Position numbers and translations under genes: made by a program. DNA of 12,963 bases from contig CALCEM010000037.1 of the NCBI GenBank assembly GCA_937900285.1, positions 1 to 12,963 of the forward strand, written 5' to 3'. This document shows, in pieces, positions 1-7,091 of this stretch. Position 1 is the stretch's first letter, and each line of letters starts with the position of its first letter. Under the pieces are notes generated by a model, which was not told the DNA's origin, searched no databases, and saw nothing but the letters and a program-made list of their open reading frames with translations. The stretch is from an uncultured Fretibacterium sp. Lineage in GTDB: Bacteria > Synergistota > Synergistia > Synergistales > Aminobacteriaceae.

Positions 1-1
1 T

Positions 2-793
2 GTTTTAAATAATGGCTGTCATTTGGATTTGAATCCCTTGAAAATTTCAGGCTTAAAATATAAACTCGATCTCGAAAATTTTAAGGAGCTTGCTAAAAAT
101 CCGCGCACCTCAATGTTTATTTTATGCAGTCCCCATAATCCAGCCGGAAGAGTTTGGACGCGCGAAGAATTAAGAGAACTCGGCGAAATTTGTTTAAACG
201 AAGATGTATTTATATTATCTGATGAGTTGCATTCTGATTTAATTATGCCCGGCTTTAAACATGTTCCATTTGCTTCGATTAGTGAAGATTTTGCAAATAA
301 TTCAATTACTGTTATTGCTCCGAGTAAAACTTTTAATCTGCCCGGACTTCAGGCTACGGTTTTAATAATTCCGAATCCCAAAATTAAATTAAAATTTCAA
401 AACGTCATGGCCAGAAATTCAACGCCGGAATTAAATATATTTGCGGTGAAGGCTCTTGAAGTTGCGTATAATAATTGTGCTGATTGGCTTGAGGAAGTTA
501 TTTTATATATTCATGAAAATTATAAATTTTTGGCTAGCGAGTTAAATAAAAATTTACCGGACGTTAAAATTTTCCCGATGGAAGGGACTTATTTAAGCTG
601 GATGGATTTTTCAAAATATGAAAGCGATTTTAAAATTTTAGAAAAAAGAATGTTATGTGACGCAAAATTATGGCTTGACGAGGGGTATATTTTTGGTGAA
701 CAGGGCAAATTATTCGAGCGTATGACTCTAGCATGTCCGCGAGCCTATATTATTGAAGCTGTAAAAAGATTGTCGCAGACGTTTAAGAAATAA
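2..793 (+). CDS. patB: PatB/MalY-type PLP-dependent C-S lyase, 5' end missing
   Basis: Fold-type I aminotransferase-family enzyme of the MalY/PatB group. These are cystathionine beta-lyases that cleave C-S bonds of cystathionine or cysteine-type substrates using PLP in the cytoplasm. The frame is open from base 2 with no stop, so the first roughly 120-130 residues of a normal ~390-residue enzyme lie outside the window; the TTG at 23 is internal, not a start. Visible motifs are CSPHNPAGRVW (PLP-domain NP.G motif), LSDELHSDL (the Asp that contacts the pyridine nitrogen), and SKTFNLPGL, whose Lys codon at 326-328 is the predicted Schiff-base lysine. The end, LACPRAYIIEAVKRL, matches the group's usual C-terminus. 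It leads a run with ttcA (8-base gap) and mutS. The substrate cannot be told from sequence; a plain aminotransferase is less likely because SKTFNLxGL is typical of MalY/PatB. Confidence 0.9.
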   Translation, partial: VLNNGCHLDLNPLKISGLKYKLDLENFKELAKNPRTSMFILCSPHNPAGRVWTREELRELGEICLNEDVFILSDELHSDLIMPGFKHVPFASISEDFANNSITVIAPSKTFNLPGLQATVLIIPNPKIKLKFQNVMARNSTPELNIFAVKALEVAYNNCADWLEEVILYIHENYKFLASELNKNLPDVKIFPMEGTYLSWMDFSKYESDFKILEKRMLCDAKLWLDEGYIFGEQGKLFERMTLACPRAYIIEAVKRLSQTFKK

Positions 794-801
794 AAATAAA
801 A

Positions 802-1536
802 ATGATTTATCCCGAATGGAACAATAATTTAAATTTGTCGATCAGGCGTTTAATTGGACGGGCAGCAGGAAATTTTAAAATGTTATCTGACGGCGATAAT
901 GTTTTAATCGGATTGTCCGGCGGTAAAGATAGTTTAATACTGCTTCACGCTTTAAACGAGTTATCACGATACAGCCCGGTTAAATTTAAAATTGCTGCAT
1001 TAACAGTAAAAATTTCCGGGATGGATTTAAGTTTATTGCGGGAATACTGCGAATTTAAAAATATAAAATATTACGAAACAGAAAGCGACATAATGCAAAT
1101 TATAAAAATTCGTAATGAAAAATCTCCGTGTTCTTTATGCGCAAATATTAGACGCGGAATTTTAAGCACATTCGCATCCGAAAATAATTTTAATAAATTA
1201 GCTTTAGGTCACACGATTGATGATGCTGCTGAAACTTTTTTGTTAAATATTTTTCATGCTGGACGCGCAAAAAGTTTTAAACCCGTTTCATATATGTCCA
1301 GAACAAAAATTTATGTGATACGCCCGCTTATTTACACCAGCGAAAACGCAATTATTGACGAGGTCGCAAGATTAAATTTGCCGGTCTTAAAAACTCCTTG
1401 TCCTTATGCTGGACATACTAAAAGGCAGGAAATACGCGAATTAATTTATAATTTAAAAATGAAAATTCCGGATTTAAACGCGAAAATTATAAACTCACTC
1501 GAAAATTTAAATGTTGCAGACTGCTGGAGCAAATAA
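802..1536 (+). CDS. ttcA: TtcA-type tRNA 2-thiocytidine synthetase
   Basis: PP-loop ATPase of the TtcA group, 244 residues. In the known family it adenylates C32 of certain tRNAs and replaces its 2-oxygen with sulfur, using a [4Fe-4S] cluster. The PP-loop SGGKDS is at residues 39-44. The family stretch CSLCANIRRGI follows (Cys110, Cys113), then LALGHTIDDAAETFLLNIFHAGR. Cys200 lies in CPYAGH. E. coli TtcA holds its cluster with three cysteines, two in a CxxC and one later, and Cys110/113/200 match that pattern. The later motif, CxxC in E. coli, has only its first Cys here. The start at 802 fits because the family's usual lead-in to the PP-loop (AAGNFKMLSDGDNVLIGLSGG) is complete. No clear Shine-Dalgarno precedes it, so it probably depends on coupling to the gene 8 bases upstream. 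A different tRNA target within the TtcA/TtuA superfamily is possible. Confidence 0.86.
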   Translation: MIYPEWNNNLNLSIRRLIGRAAGNFKMLSDGDNVLIGLSGGKDSLILLHALNELSRYSPVKFKIAALTVKISGMDLSLLREYCEFKNIKYYETESDIMQIIKIRNEKSPCSLCANIRRGILSTFASENNFNKLALGHTIDDAAETFLLNIFHAGRAKSFKPVSYMSRTKIYVIRPLIYTSENAIIDEVARLNLPVLKTPCPYAGHTKRQEIRELIYNLKMKIPDLNAKIINSLENLNVADCWSK

Positions 1537-1542
1537 AATAAA

Positions 1543-4131
1543 ATGATACCTGAAAATATAAAAATAACCCCTTGGCTCGAACAATATAAAAATTTTAAAT
1601 CCCAATATCCAGATGAGTTATTATTATACAGAATGGGAGATTTTTACGAGTTATTTTTTGATGATGCACGGAAGGCTGCTCAAGTTTTGGACATCGCTTT
1701 AACTGCTAGAGATCAAGGCAAAAAAATCCCAATGGCCGGGATTCCGTATCATGCTTTAAATTCTTATCTGGGCAAATTAATAAAAGCCGGATACTCTGCA
1801 GCAATTTGTGAACAGATCGGAGAACCAGACGGAAAAAATATTGTTGAACGCAAAATAATACGAATCGTTACGCCCGGCACTTATGTCCCAGAAGAAAATA
1901 ATCTTGATAATTCCGGACATTTGGCAGCAGTAAATATTAACGGTGAAAAAATTTCTGTTGCATTATTATCCGTTGAGACTGGGAGGCTTGAGGCTGGGAC
2001 ATTATCATTACAAGACGGTACGGCCATGATCTCGGCATTTAATCCAGGTGAAATTTTACACCCGTCAAATTTGAATTTAAAAAAATTACCTGAGATTTTG
2101 AACGATTATATTTTACGTGCAGTTAATTATGAAATTTTCAGGCCGCAAATTGCTTCAGAACGTTTAAAAAGTGCGTTGAAAGTTTCGAGGCTTGACGGGT
2201 TCGGAATAAATCAAAATGATAATTCAGTGGGTTGCGCTTGGGCTGTTCTGGATTATTTGACGGCGACGCAGTTCAGTTCGATCAGCGGGATTTTAAAAAT
2301 TTCTCCGTTGCTGACAAAAAATTATATGAGCTTAGATGCTTCTGCGCAAAAAAATTTGGAATTGATCCCGGAAATTTCAGCTTCTGGAATATCTTTATTT
2401 ACTTGTCTCGATAAATGCAGGACTCCAATGGGTAAAAGAACTTTACGCGAATGGATTTTAAGGCCGTTAATGGACATCGAGACTATAAAACGAAGGCAGA
2501 ACGCAATAAAAATTTTAATTGAAAACCGCAAAATAAAATTTGAATTACATGACTTATTAGCAGGTTCGCGAGATATTGAGCGAGCTTTGTCGCGCTTAAC
2601 TCTAAAGAATGGAAATCCGAAAGATTTGGGAGCTATACGGGACACTTTGAGAATTATCCCGGCGATAAAAAATTTAAAACTCGATGAACCTTTAAAAAGT
2701 TTATTAAAGAGCATTCCAGATTTTGAAAATTTATCCGGTCTTCTTGAAAATTCTTTAATTGAAGAATTGCCGAGAATGATCGGAGCAGGTGAAATTATAA
2801 AGCCCGGATTTAATTCTGATTTAGATTCATGGCGGAATATTTCATTACAGGGAGAAAAATGGTTGAACGAATATTTAGAGCGCGAGAGAATAGCGACGCA
2901 GACACCAAAATTAAAAGCCGGTTATAATCGTGCATTCGGTTATTATTTGGAAATAGGTAAAGCCGGATTAAAATTTTTGCCGAATTATTTTGAGCGCCGT
3001 CAAACTTTGGTAAATGCTGAACGTTATGTGACGCGTGAGTTGCGTGAATTTCAGGAGAGAATGTCGAGAAGCGAAGAGGAAATTTTAAAACTTGAGACAG
3101 AAATTTATAATAATTTAATTCAGGAGCTTATAAATTCGAGCAGAGCATTACAAACGACCGGGAGAATTTTGGGTGTTTTAGACTGTTTAGCATCCGGGGC
3201 TGAAATGGCTTTAAATAAAAATTATATTTGTCCAGTCGTGAATAATTCGAACGAGATAAAAATAAAAAATGGCAGGCATCCAGTAATAGAATTAAATATA
3301 AAAGATGCGATTTTTGTACCGAACGATGTAAATATAAATTCAGATTCCCGAATAATAATTTTAACTGGTCCGAACATGGCCGGAAAATCTACTTGGCTCA
3401 GAATGACTGCATTAATTTCTATAATGGCACAAGCCGGATTATATGTCCCTGCAGAGGGTGCTGAAATTGGTTTAATCGACAGAATTTTCACGAGAATAGG
3501 AGCGCGTGATGATCTAGTACACGGGAGCAGTACGTTTATGATTGAGATGCTTGAGACTGCGAATATTTTAAATAACGTTACGGACAAAAGTTTAATAATT
3601 TTAGATGAAGTTGGTCGCGGTACTTCTACATGGGATGGGATGAGTATAGCGTGGTCTGTTTTGGAATTTTTGCAGGCTGAAAGTGAAGCGCGTGTATTAT
3701 TTGCGACGCATTATCATGAATTGACGTGCCTTGAAGAAAAATTAAAGGGTGTAAAAAATTTCAGTATGTCAGTTTCAGAAGATGATGACGGGATAATATT
3801 TTTACATCAAGTTATCCCCGGAGCTTCATCGAGGTCTTACGGTTTAGAAGTTGCGAAAATTGCGGGGGTGCCAAATTCAGTTTTAAGACGAGCATTTGAA
3901 TTATTAAAAATTTTTGAGAACGACGAATTTAAAATTGATATGAAAAATAAAAATATTCCCGAACCAATTTCGCAAAAAGCATTAAAACGCCAAATATTAT
4001 TATTTTCGCCTGAACAGGATGCAATAATTGAGGAGCTTGCGAATTTAGATTTAAATAATTTAACACCGATTCAGGCATTTAAAATATTAAATAAATTCCA
4101 TAATAAGAGCATTGAAATAAAATCAATATAA
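1543..4131 (+). CDS. mutS: DNA mismatch repair ATPase MutS
   Basis: MutS binds base mismatches and small loops, then uses ATP to form a sliding clamp that recruits MutL. Length is 862 residues, normal for MutS1. The mismatch-reading Phe-x-Glu is F34-Y35-E36 in MGDFYELFF. Connector, lever/clamp and ATPase regions follow in the usual order. Walker A TGPNMAGKST is at 608-617, Walker B with the signature DEVGRGTS at 688-695, and ATHYHE at 721-726. QILLF at 817-821 looks like the beta-clamp binding motif. The ending (LDLNNLTPIQAFKILNKF) is the standard MutS C-terminal helix pair. The ATG is 6 bases after the ttcA stop; a GGAG at 1526-1529 lies 13 bases upstream, a long spacing, so translation is probably coupled. 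mutL does not follow; the next gene is convergent. Confidence 0.99.
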   Translation: MIPENIKITPWLEQYKNFKSQYPDELLLYRMGDFYELFFDDARKAAQVLDIALTARDQGKKIPMAGIPYHALNSYLGKLIKAGYSAAICEQIGEPDGKNIVERKIIRIVTPGTYVPEENNLDNSGHLAAVNINGEKISVALLSVETGRLEAGTLSLQDGTAMISAFNPGEILHPSNLNLKKLPEILNDYILRAVNYEIFRPQIASERLKSALKVSRLDGFGINQNDNSVGCAWAVLDYLTATQFSSISGILKISPLLTKNYMSLDASAQKNLELIPEISASGISLFTCLDKCRTPMGKRTLREWILRPLMDIETIKRRQNAIKILIENRKIKFELHDLLAGSRDIERALSRLTLKNGNPKDLGAIRDTLRIIPAIKNLKLDEPLKSLLKSIPDFENLSGLLENSLIEELPRMIGAGEIIKPGFNSDLDSWRNISLQGEKWLNEYLERERIATQTPKLKAGYNRAFGYYLEIGKAGLKFLPNYFERRQTLVNAERYVTRELREFQERMSRSEEEILKLETEIYNNLIQELINSSRALQTTGRILGVLDCLASGAEMALNKNYICPVVNNSNEIKIKNGRHPVIELNIKDAIFVPNDVNINSDSRIIILTGPNMAGKSTWLRMTALISIMAQAGLYVPAEGAEIGLIDRIFTRIGARDDLVHGSSTFMIEMLETANILNNVTDKSLIILDEVGRGTSTWDGMSIAWSVLEFLQAESEARVLFATHYHELTCLEEKLKGVKNFSMSVSEDDDGIIFLHQVIPGASSRSYGLEVAKIAGVPNSVLRRAFELLKIFENDEFKIDMKNKNIPEPISQKALKRQILLFSPEQDAIIEELANLDLNNLTPIQAFKILNKFHNKSIEIKSI

Positions 4132-4143
4132 ATTATATAAAAT

Positions 4144-4185
4144 AAAAAAACGGAGAGCCTCAAAATAAATTTTGTAAACCCTCCG
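4144..4185 (-). terminator. Intrinsic terminator of the PEP carboxykinase gene
   Basis: Read on the minus strand, CGGAGGGTTT pairs with GAGGCTCTCCG (with some G-U pairs), continuing into an AAAA/TTTT inner stem with one bulged A and a TTTA loop. A run of seven T follows at once (4150 down to 4144). This is a canonical rho-independent terminator for the minus-strand gene ending at 4221. On the plus strand the hairpin is followed by cgaaaattc with no T-run, so it would be a poor terminator for mutS, although convergent transcripts would meet here. Confidence 0.85.
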
Positions 4186-4220
4186 CGAAAATTCTAAAAA
4201 TTATTTATGAATTTATAAAT

Positions 4221-5897
4221 TTATGATCTGTCGATTTCGTCCAAAAGCTGTTTAATGCATTCCTTCGCGTCATCCGGAAGTTTATCGATTCCTCCGCGTT
4301 CTGTGTCGCGAGACTCTACAAAATTTAATCTGTCCTGGAAACGTGCTTTTAATTGTTTCTTGTAATCTTCGTTCTTCAAATCTGCTTCAAATCCCGGTAT
4401 TTCAATCGTCTTAACGCCCGTTAATTTTCCGAACGGTTTCCAATCCGCACGATCCTCGACAATTGACTCAATAATATTTAACGTGTTCTCTTTGCCTACA
4501 GGTTTGCCCAAGAAATTGCCAGTGTTCAAAATGTAACACGCAACGCCGGAGCTGATGAGCTGTTTAAATCTTTCGTAATCCATTCCGAGCGGATAAGTCC
4601 TGAACGGATTTGCATAAGGCTCGCAGACTAATGCATCAGGATCGACACCAGGTGCTAAATTTTCCGCGCTGGTTCTCTTCGTTGCTAATGTTGCGCCGAG
4701 CACTGCTCCAAGTGATGCCCCTTCAAGTTTTAAAACTGGCGGTAACGTTGGGTCTCTCATAAGCCAAAATATTGCATTTAACGGTTCGTCAATTCTGTCC
4801 ACTCTGTTGGGCGACCATAAACGGGATTTAATTGCGCGTCCGTTTCCGTTTCTTACGTCTTCGGTTACAGCGATTTTTTTGCCGTCTTCGGTCAAGACTA
4901 CTCCGCAATTCTGCATCGTCAATAAATATTTATTATCTTCGCAACCGATCGGATAATCTGCAACTTTATCGAAATATGTCGGCTCAAGAGCAATCGCATA
5001 TTTATCTTTTACGTTTACGACAAATGCATCATCATGCAACACCATTACATCATATTTTCCGCTGTGTTTTGCATGTGTTATCGTAGATTTTCCCGAACCT
5101 GAAAGCCCGAACGCCGCCAAAACAAATTTTTTTCCGCCCTTAGTCGTGTAACGTTTCAAACCTCCATGACATGAAGCGTAACCATTACGGGCAGCAATTC
5201 CCCACGCAAGCGTTAAAGTTCCTTTTTTGAGTTCGCCGAAATATCTTAAACCTAAAACCGCCGCGCAATTTTCTTCAGGTGAGAAAAACGCTAAACCGAG
5301 CGGAAATTCTTTTTTAAGTTCCGGGTCTCCGTGCGGCCATTCGGGATCAGCAAAAATAAAAATACCGCCGTCATGATCAGAAATCATCCGGGAATTTTTA
5401 TACATTGCTTTATATTTTTCGTTTTCATACTGGAAATTTATCATCCAGTTATATAAACTGTTCTCATAACCTTCCGGCACGATCAAATGTGCATGCGTCA
5501 TAAAATCTAAATCAAGCCCGACAAATGCATCAGCCTGATATAAAGTTCTGTCGCGCATGTTAAAAACTGCTTCGCGGACGACTTTACATAATTTCGTCAC
5601 GTTTACATCAGGATAGCCGACTATTCTGCGAGCTGCTGCGGTTCTTCCGAAAACTGCACCGTCATTAAATAATAATACGTTTGCGTCCTGCGGTAATTCC
5701 TGTTCAGTTGGTTTATAAACTGGCATTCCTGTAAGTTCAACTGTGCCGGGACTATTTTTAGCGAGGTTATATGCTTCCTTTAAATCCAAAACTTTTTTAA
5801 CGTTATTGCCATAAAATAAACTTTCGATGGTTGTACGCGGTTGGGCGTGATAAACTTTTTTAAAATTTTCTGGATCGTAATGTCCAATTGTCGCCAT
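4221..5897 (-). CDS. pckA: Phosphoenolpyruvate carboxykinase (ATP), divergent form
   Basis: ATP-type PEP carboxykinase interconverts oxaloacetate + ATP and PEP + CO2 + ADP in the cytoplasm; in fermenters it often runs toward oxaloacetate. The P-loop GLSGSGKST is at residues 264-272, preceded by YFGELKKG (219-226, the conserved metal-binding Lys region) and CHGG (His244, at the place of the metal-binding His). The second nucleotide/metal motif is HDDAF with Asp289-Asp290, where E. coli has DDEHGW, so this is a diverged subgroup. At 558 residues it is slightly longer than the usual ~530-540. The frame also opens at a TTG at 5918, but that TTG touches the AAAGGAG Shine-Dalgarno (5909-5915). The ATG at 5897, 11 bases after the Shine-Dalgarno and beginning MATIGHYDPENF, is the likely start. 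It is monocistronic, divergent from the TAXI-TRAP operon, with its own extended -10 promoter, leader hairpin and terminator. Confidence 0.93.
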   Translation of the reverse strand: MATIGHYDPENFKKVYHAQPRTTIESLFYGNNVKKVLDLKEAYNLAKNSPGTVELTGMPVYKPTEQELPQDANVLLFNDGAVFGRTAAARRIVGYPDVNVTKLCKVVREAVFNMRDRTLYQADAFVGLDLDFMTHAHLIVPEGYENSLYNWMINFQYENEKYKAMYKNSRMISDHDGGIFIFADPEWPHGDPELKKEFPLGLAFFSPEENCAAVLGLRYFGELKKGTLTLAWGIAARNGYASCHGGLKRYTTKGGKKFVLAAFGLSGSGKSTITHAKHSGKYDVMVLHDDAFVVNVKDKYAIALEPTYFDKVADYPIGCEDNKYLLTMQNCGVVLTEDGKKIAVTEDVRNGNGRAIKSRLWSPNRVDRIDEPLNAIFWLMRDPTLPPVLKLEGASLGAVLGATLATKRTSAENLAPGVDPDALVCEPYANPFRTYPLGMDYERFKQLISSGVACYILNTGNFLGKPVGKENTLNIIESIVEDRADWKPFGKLTGVKTIEIPGFEADLKNEDYKKQLKARFQDRLNFVESRDTERGGIDKLPDDAKECIKQLLDEIDRS

Positions 5898-5918
5898 TCT
5901 GTTAAAAACTCCTTTCAA

Positions 5919-5945
5919 AATTTCAAGTTAAAATAATTTGAAACT
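5919..5945 (-). promoter_or_regulatory. Leader hairpin of the PEP carboxykinase mRNA
   Basis: On the minus strand AGTTTCAA (5945-5938) can pair with TTGAAATT (5926-5919): eight pairs including one G-U, around an 11-base loop. The outer base falls next to the transcription start predicted from the -10 element, and the inner edge ends just before the AAAGGAG Shine-Dalgarno. It would thus form a hairpin at the 5' end of the mRNA, a feature known to stabilise some bacterial transcripts. The stem is AT-rich and only moderately stable; a protein-binding dyad is an alternative. Confidence 0.4.
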
Positions 5946-5952
5946 CGCCGAA

Positions 5953-5961
5953 ATTATAGCA
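5953..5961 (-). promoter_or_regulatory. Extended -10 promoter for PEP carboxykinase
   Basis: The minus strand reads TGCTATAAT, a perfect TATAAT preceded by TGN, the extended -10 of sigma-70-type promoters. No good -35 stands 16-18 bases upstream (the area is AT-rich), which extended -10 promoters tolerate. Predicted start is near 5946, giving a leader of about 50 bases to the ATG at 5897. Confidence 0.7.
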
Positions 5962-5985
5962 CTGAAATAAATTTATATTGTTATT

Positions 5986-6003
5986 TTTACGTTGTTACGC
6001 AAA
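5986..6003. promoter_or_regulatory. Candidate operator dyad over the TAXI promoter -35
   Basis: TTTACG-N6-CGCAAA is an 18-base imperfect dyad (five of six arm positions pair). It is also the most GC-containing patch of this AT-rich intergenic region. It covers the -35 hexamer of the TAXI promoter (5992-5997) and lies upstream of the PEP carboxykinase promoter, so a bound regulator could affect both. No regulator gene is in the window. The dyad is short and may be chance. Confidence 0.3.
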
Positions 6004-6021
6004 TTTTTTAAATGCTAAAAT
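5992..6021 (+). promoter_or_regulatory. Sigma-70-type promoter for the TAXI-TRAP operon
   Basis: TTGTTA (5992-5997), an 18-base spacer, then TGCTAAAAT with TAAAAT at 6016-6021 as an extended -10. Predicted start is near 6028, about 35 bases before the ATG at 6063. The upstream in-frame ATG at 6012 overlaps this -10 element and could not be on the transcript, which supports 6063 as the true start. Confidence 0.65.
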
Positions 6022-6062
6022 TCCAAAATTCAAAAATTTTAATTTTCAGGAGTGATCTCAAA

Positions 6063-7088
6063 ATGAAGTCATCTCGTTTTTTCGTTTCAATAAGTTTATT
6101 ACTCGCTTTAATTTTAATTTCTCCGGTTTACGCGGTCGATAAATCAGACTGGCCAAACCAATTAAGATTTATGGCAGGCCCTCCCGGTGGAAACTGGTTC
6201 GCACTCGGCACAGCTCTTTCTGAAATGTGGACCTCCGAAGGTTTACCGCAGACGACAAGTTCATCAGGCGGTGGAGTTTCAAATATTTTAAATGCTAACA
6301 TGAAACGCGGAGATTTAGGATTTTCTGTTACATCGTTGTTGGGAGCAGCTCTCAAAGGTGAAGCAGATTTCAAAGGCCGTAAAATCGATAACGCCGTTAT
6401 TATGGCAAATTTATACACGCAATACACATATTTTATAATGCGTAAAGACTTCGCCGAAAAAAATAATATTAAATCGGTTGAAGATATTATCGCGAAAAAA
6501 TTGCCGATGAGATTCGCAACTCTTAAGCCCGGCACAAGTTCTGAATTTATAGTGAACGCATTATTTAATAAAGGTTACGGCTTCGATTATAAAAAAACTT
6601 TCAAAGATTGGGGCGGAACTGTTGAATATGCTTCATATGAGGGCGGAGCGGATTTATTGTCAGACAATCATCTTGACTGCTTCGCGTTTTCAGTCGGAAA
6701 AATTGCTTCAGTCGTAATGAATATTGAAAGCCAGCTCGATATAGTTTTATTACCAGTTGGACAGGAAGCGCTCGACAAATTATCGGAAGCATATGGAACA
6801 GTTACATTAACGATCGATCCTGGAATTTATAAATCAGTTCCAGCCGGAGCAGAACCAGTTAAAGCAGTCGGAGATTACACGTGCATAGTAATCCGTAAAG
6901 ATTTGCCGGACACTTTGGTTTATGAATTAAATAAAGCAGTTTGGGAACATCGTGACGCAATGATCGCAGCCGTTAAAGATATGTCGGAATTAACTCCAGA
7001 AATTGCATTACCTGCGAGAGTTCCGGCGCATGCGGGTTCAATTCAATACTGGAGCAAATTTATAAATTTAGATTCAGAAGGTAATTAA
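6063..7088 (+). CDS. TAXI family TRAP transporter substrate-binding protein
   Basis: Periplasmic solute receptor of a TAXI-type TRAP transporter. It captures substrate and delivers it to the membrane permease encoded next. Length is 341 residues. A signal peptide is clear: basic MKSSR, hydrophobic core, and VYA at 22-24 as the likely cleavage site; there is no lipobox Cys, so it should be soluble in the periplasm. The mature N-terminus has the TAXI signature (RFMAGPPGGNWFALGTALSE, then SSGGGVSNILNANMKRGDLGF). The ATG at 6063 is preceded by AGGAG ten bases upstream; the in-frame ATG at 6012 would put charged residues ahead of the signal peptide and lies in the promoter. The permease starts 3 bases after this gene's stop, so the two are one operon. 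The substrate is unknown; TAXI systems studied elsewhere carry C4-dicarboxylates, 2-oxoglutarate or glutamate-type compounds. Confidence 0.95.
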   Translation: MKSSRFFVSISLLLALILISPVYAVDKSDWPNQLRFMAGPPGGNWFALGTALSEMWTSEGLPQTTSSSGGGVSNILNANMKRGDLGFSVTSLLGAALKGEADFKGRKIDNAVIMANLYTQYTYFIMRKDFAEKNNIKSVEDIIAKKLPMRFATLKPGTSSEFIVNALFNKGYGFDYKKTFKDWGGTVEYASYEGGADLLSDNHLDCFAFSVGKIASVVMNIESQLDIVLLPVGQEALDKLSEAYGTVTLTIDPGIYKSVPAGAEPVKAVGDYTCIVIRKDLPDTLVYELNKAVWEHRDAMIAAVKDMSELTPEIALPARVPAHAGSIQYWSKFINLDSEGN

Positions 7089-7091
7089 ACA

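Noticed and set aside
2322..2714. Minus-strand open frame inside mutS
   Set aside because: Low-complexity Ser/Phe/Ile composition typical of an antisense shadow of AT-rich coding DNA.
4151..4185. The same hairpin as a terminator for mutS
   Set aside because: On the plus strand it is not followed by a T-run, only by an A-rich stretch; it fits the minus-strand gene.
5898..5918. TTG at 5918 as start of PEP carboxykinase
   Set aside because: It touches the AAAGGAG Shine-Dalgarno; the ATG at 5897 is correctly placed behind that site and matches the expected N-terminus.
5967..5976. Palindrome ATAAATTTAT in the divergent intergenic region
   Set aside because: A pure A/T ten-base palindrome is expected by chance at this base composition.
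6012..6062. Upstream in-frame ATG at 6012 as start of the TAXI receptor
   Set aside because: It lies inside the predicted -10 element, has no Shine-Dalgarno, and would place 17 extra residues before a well-formed signal peptide that starts at 6063.
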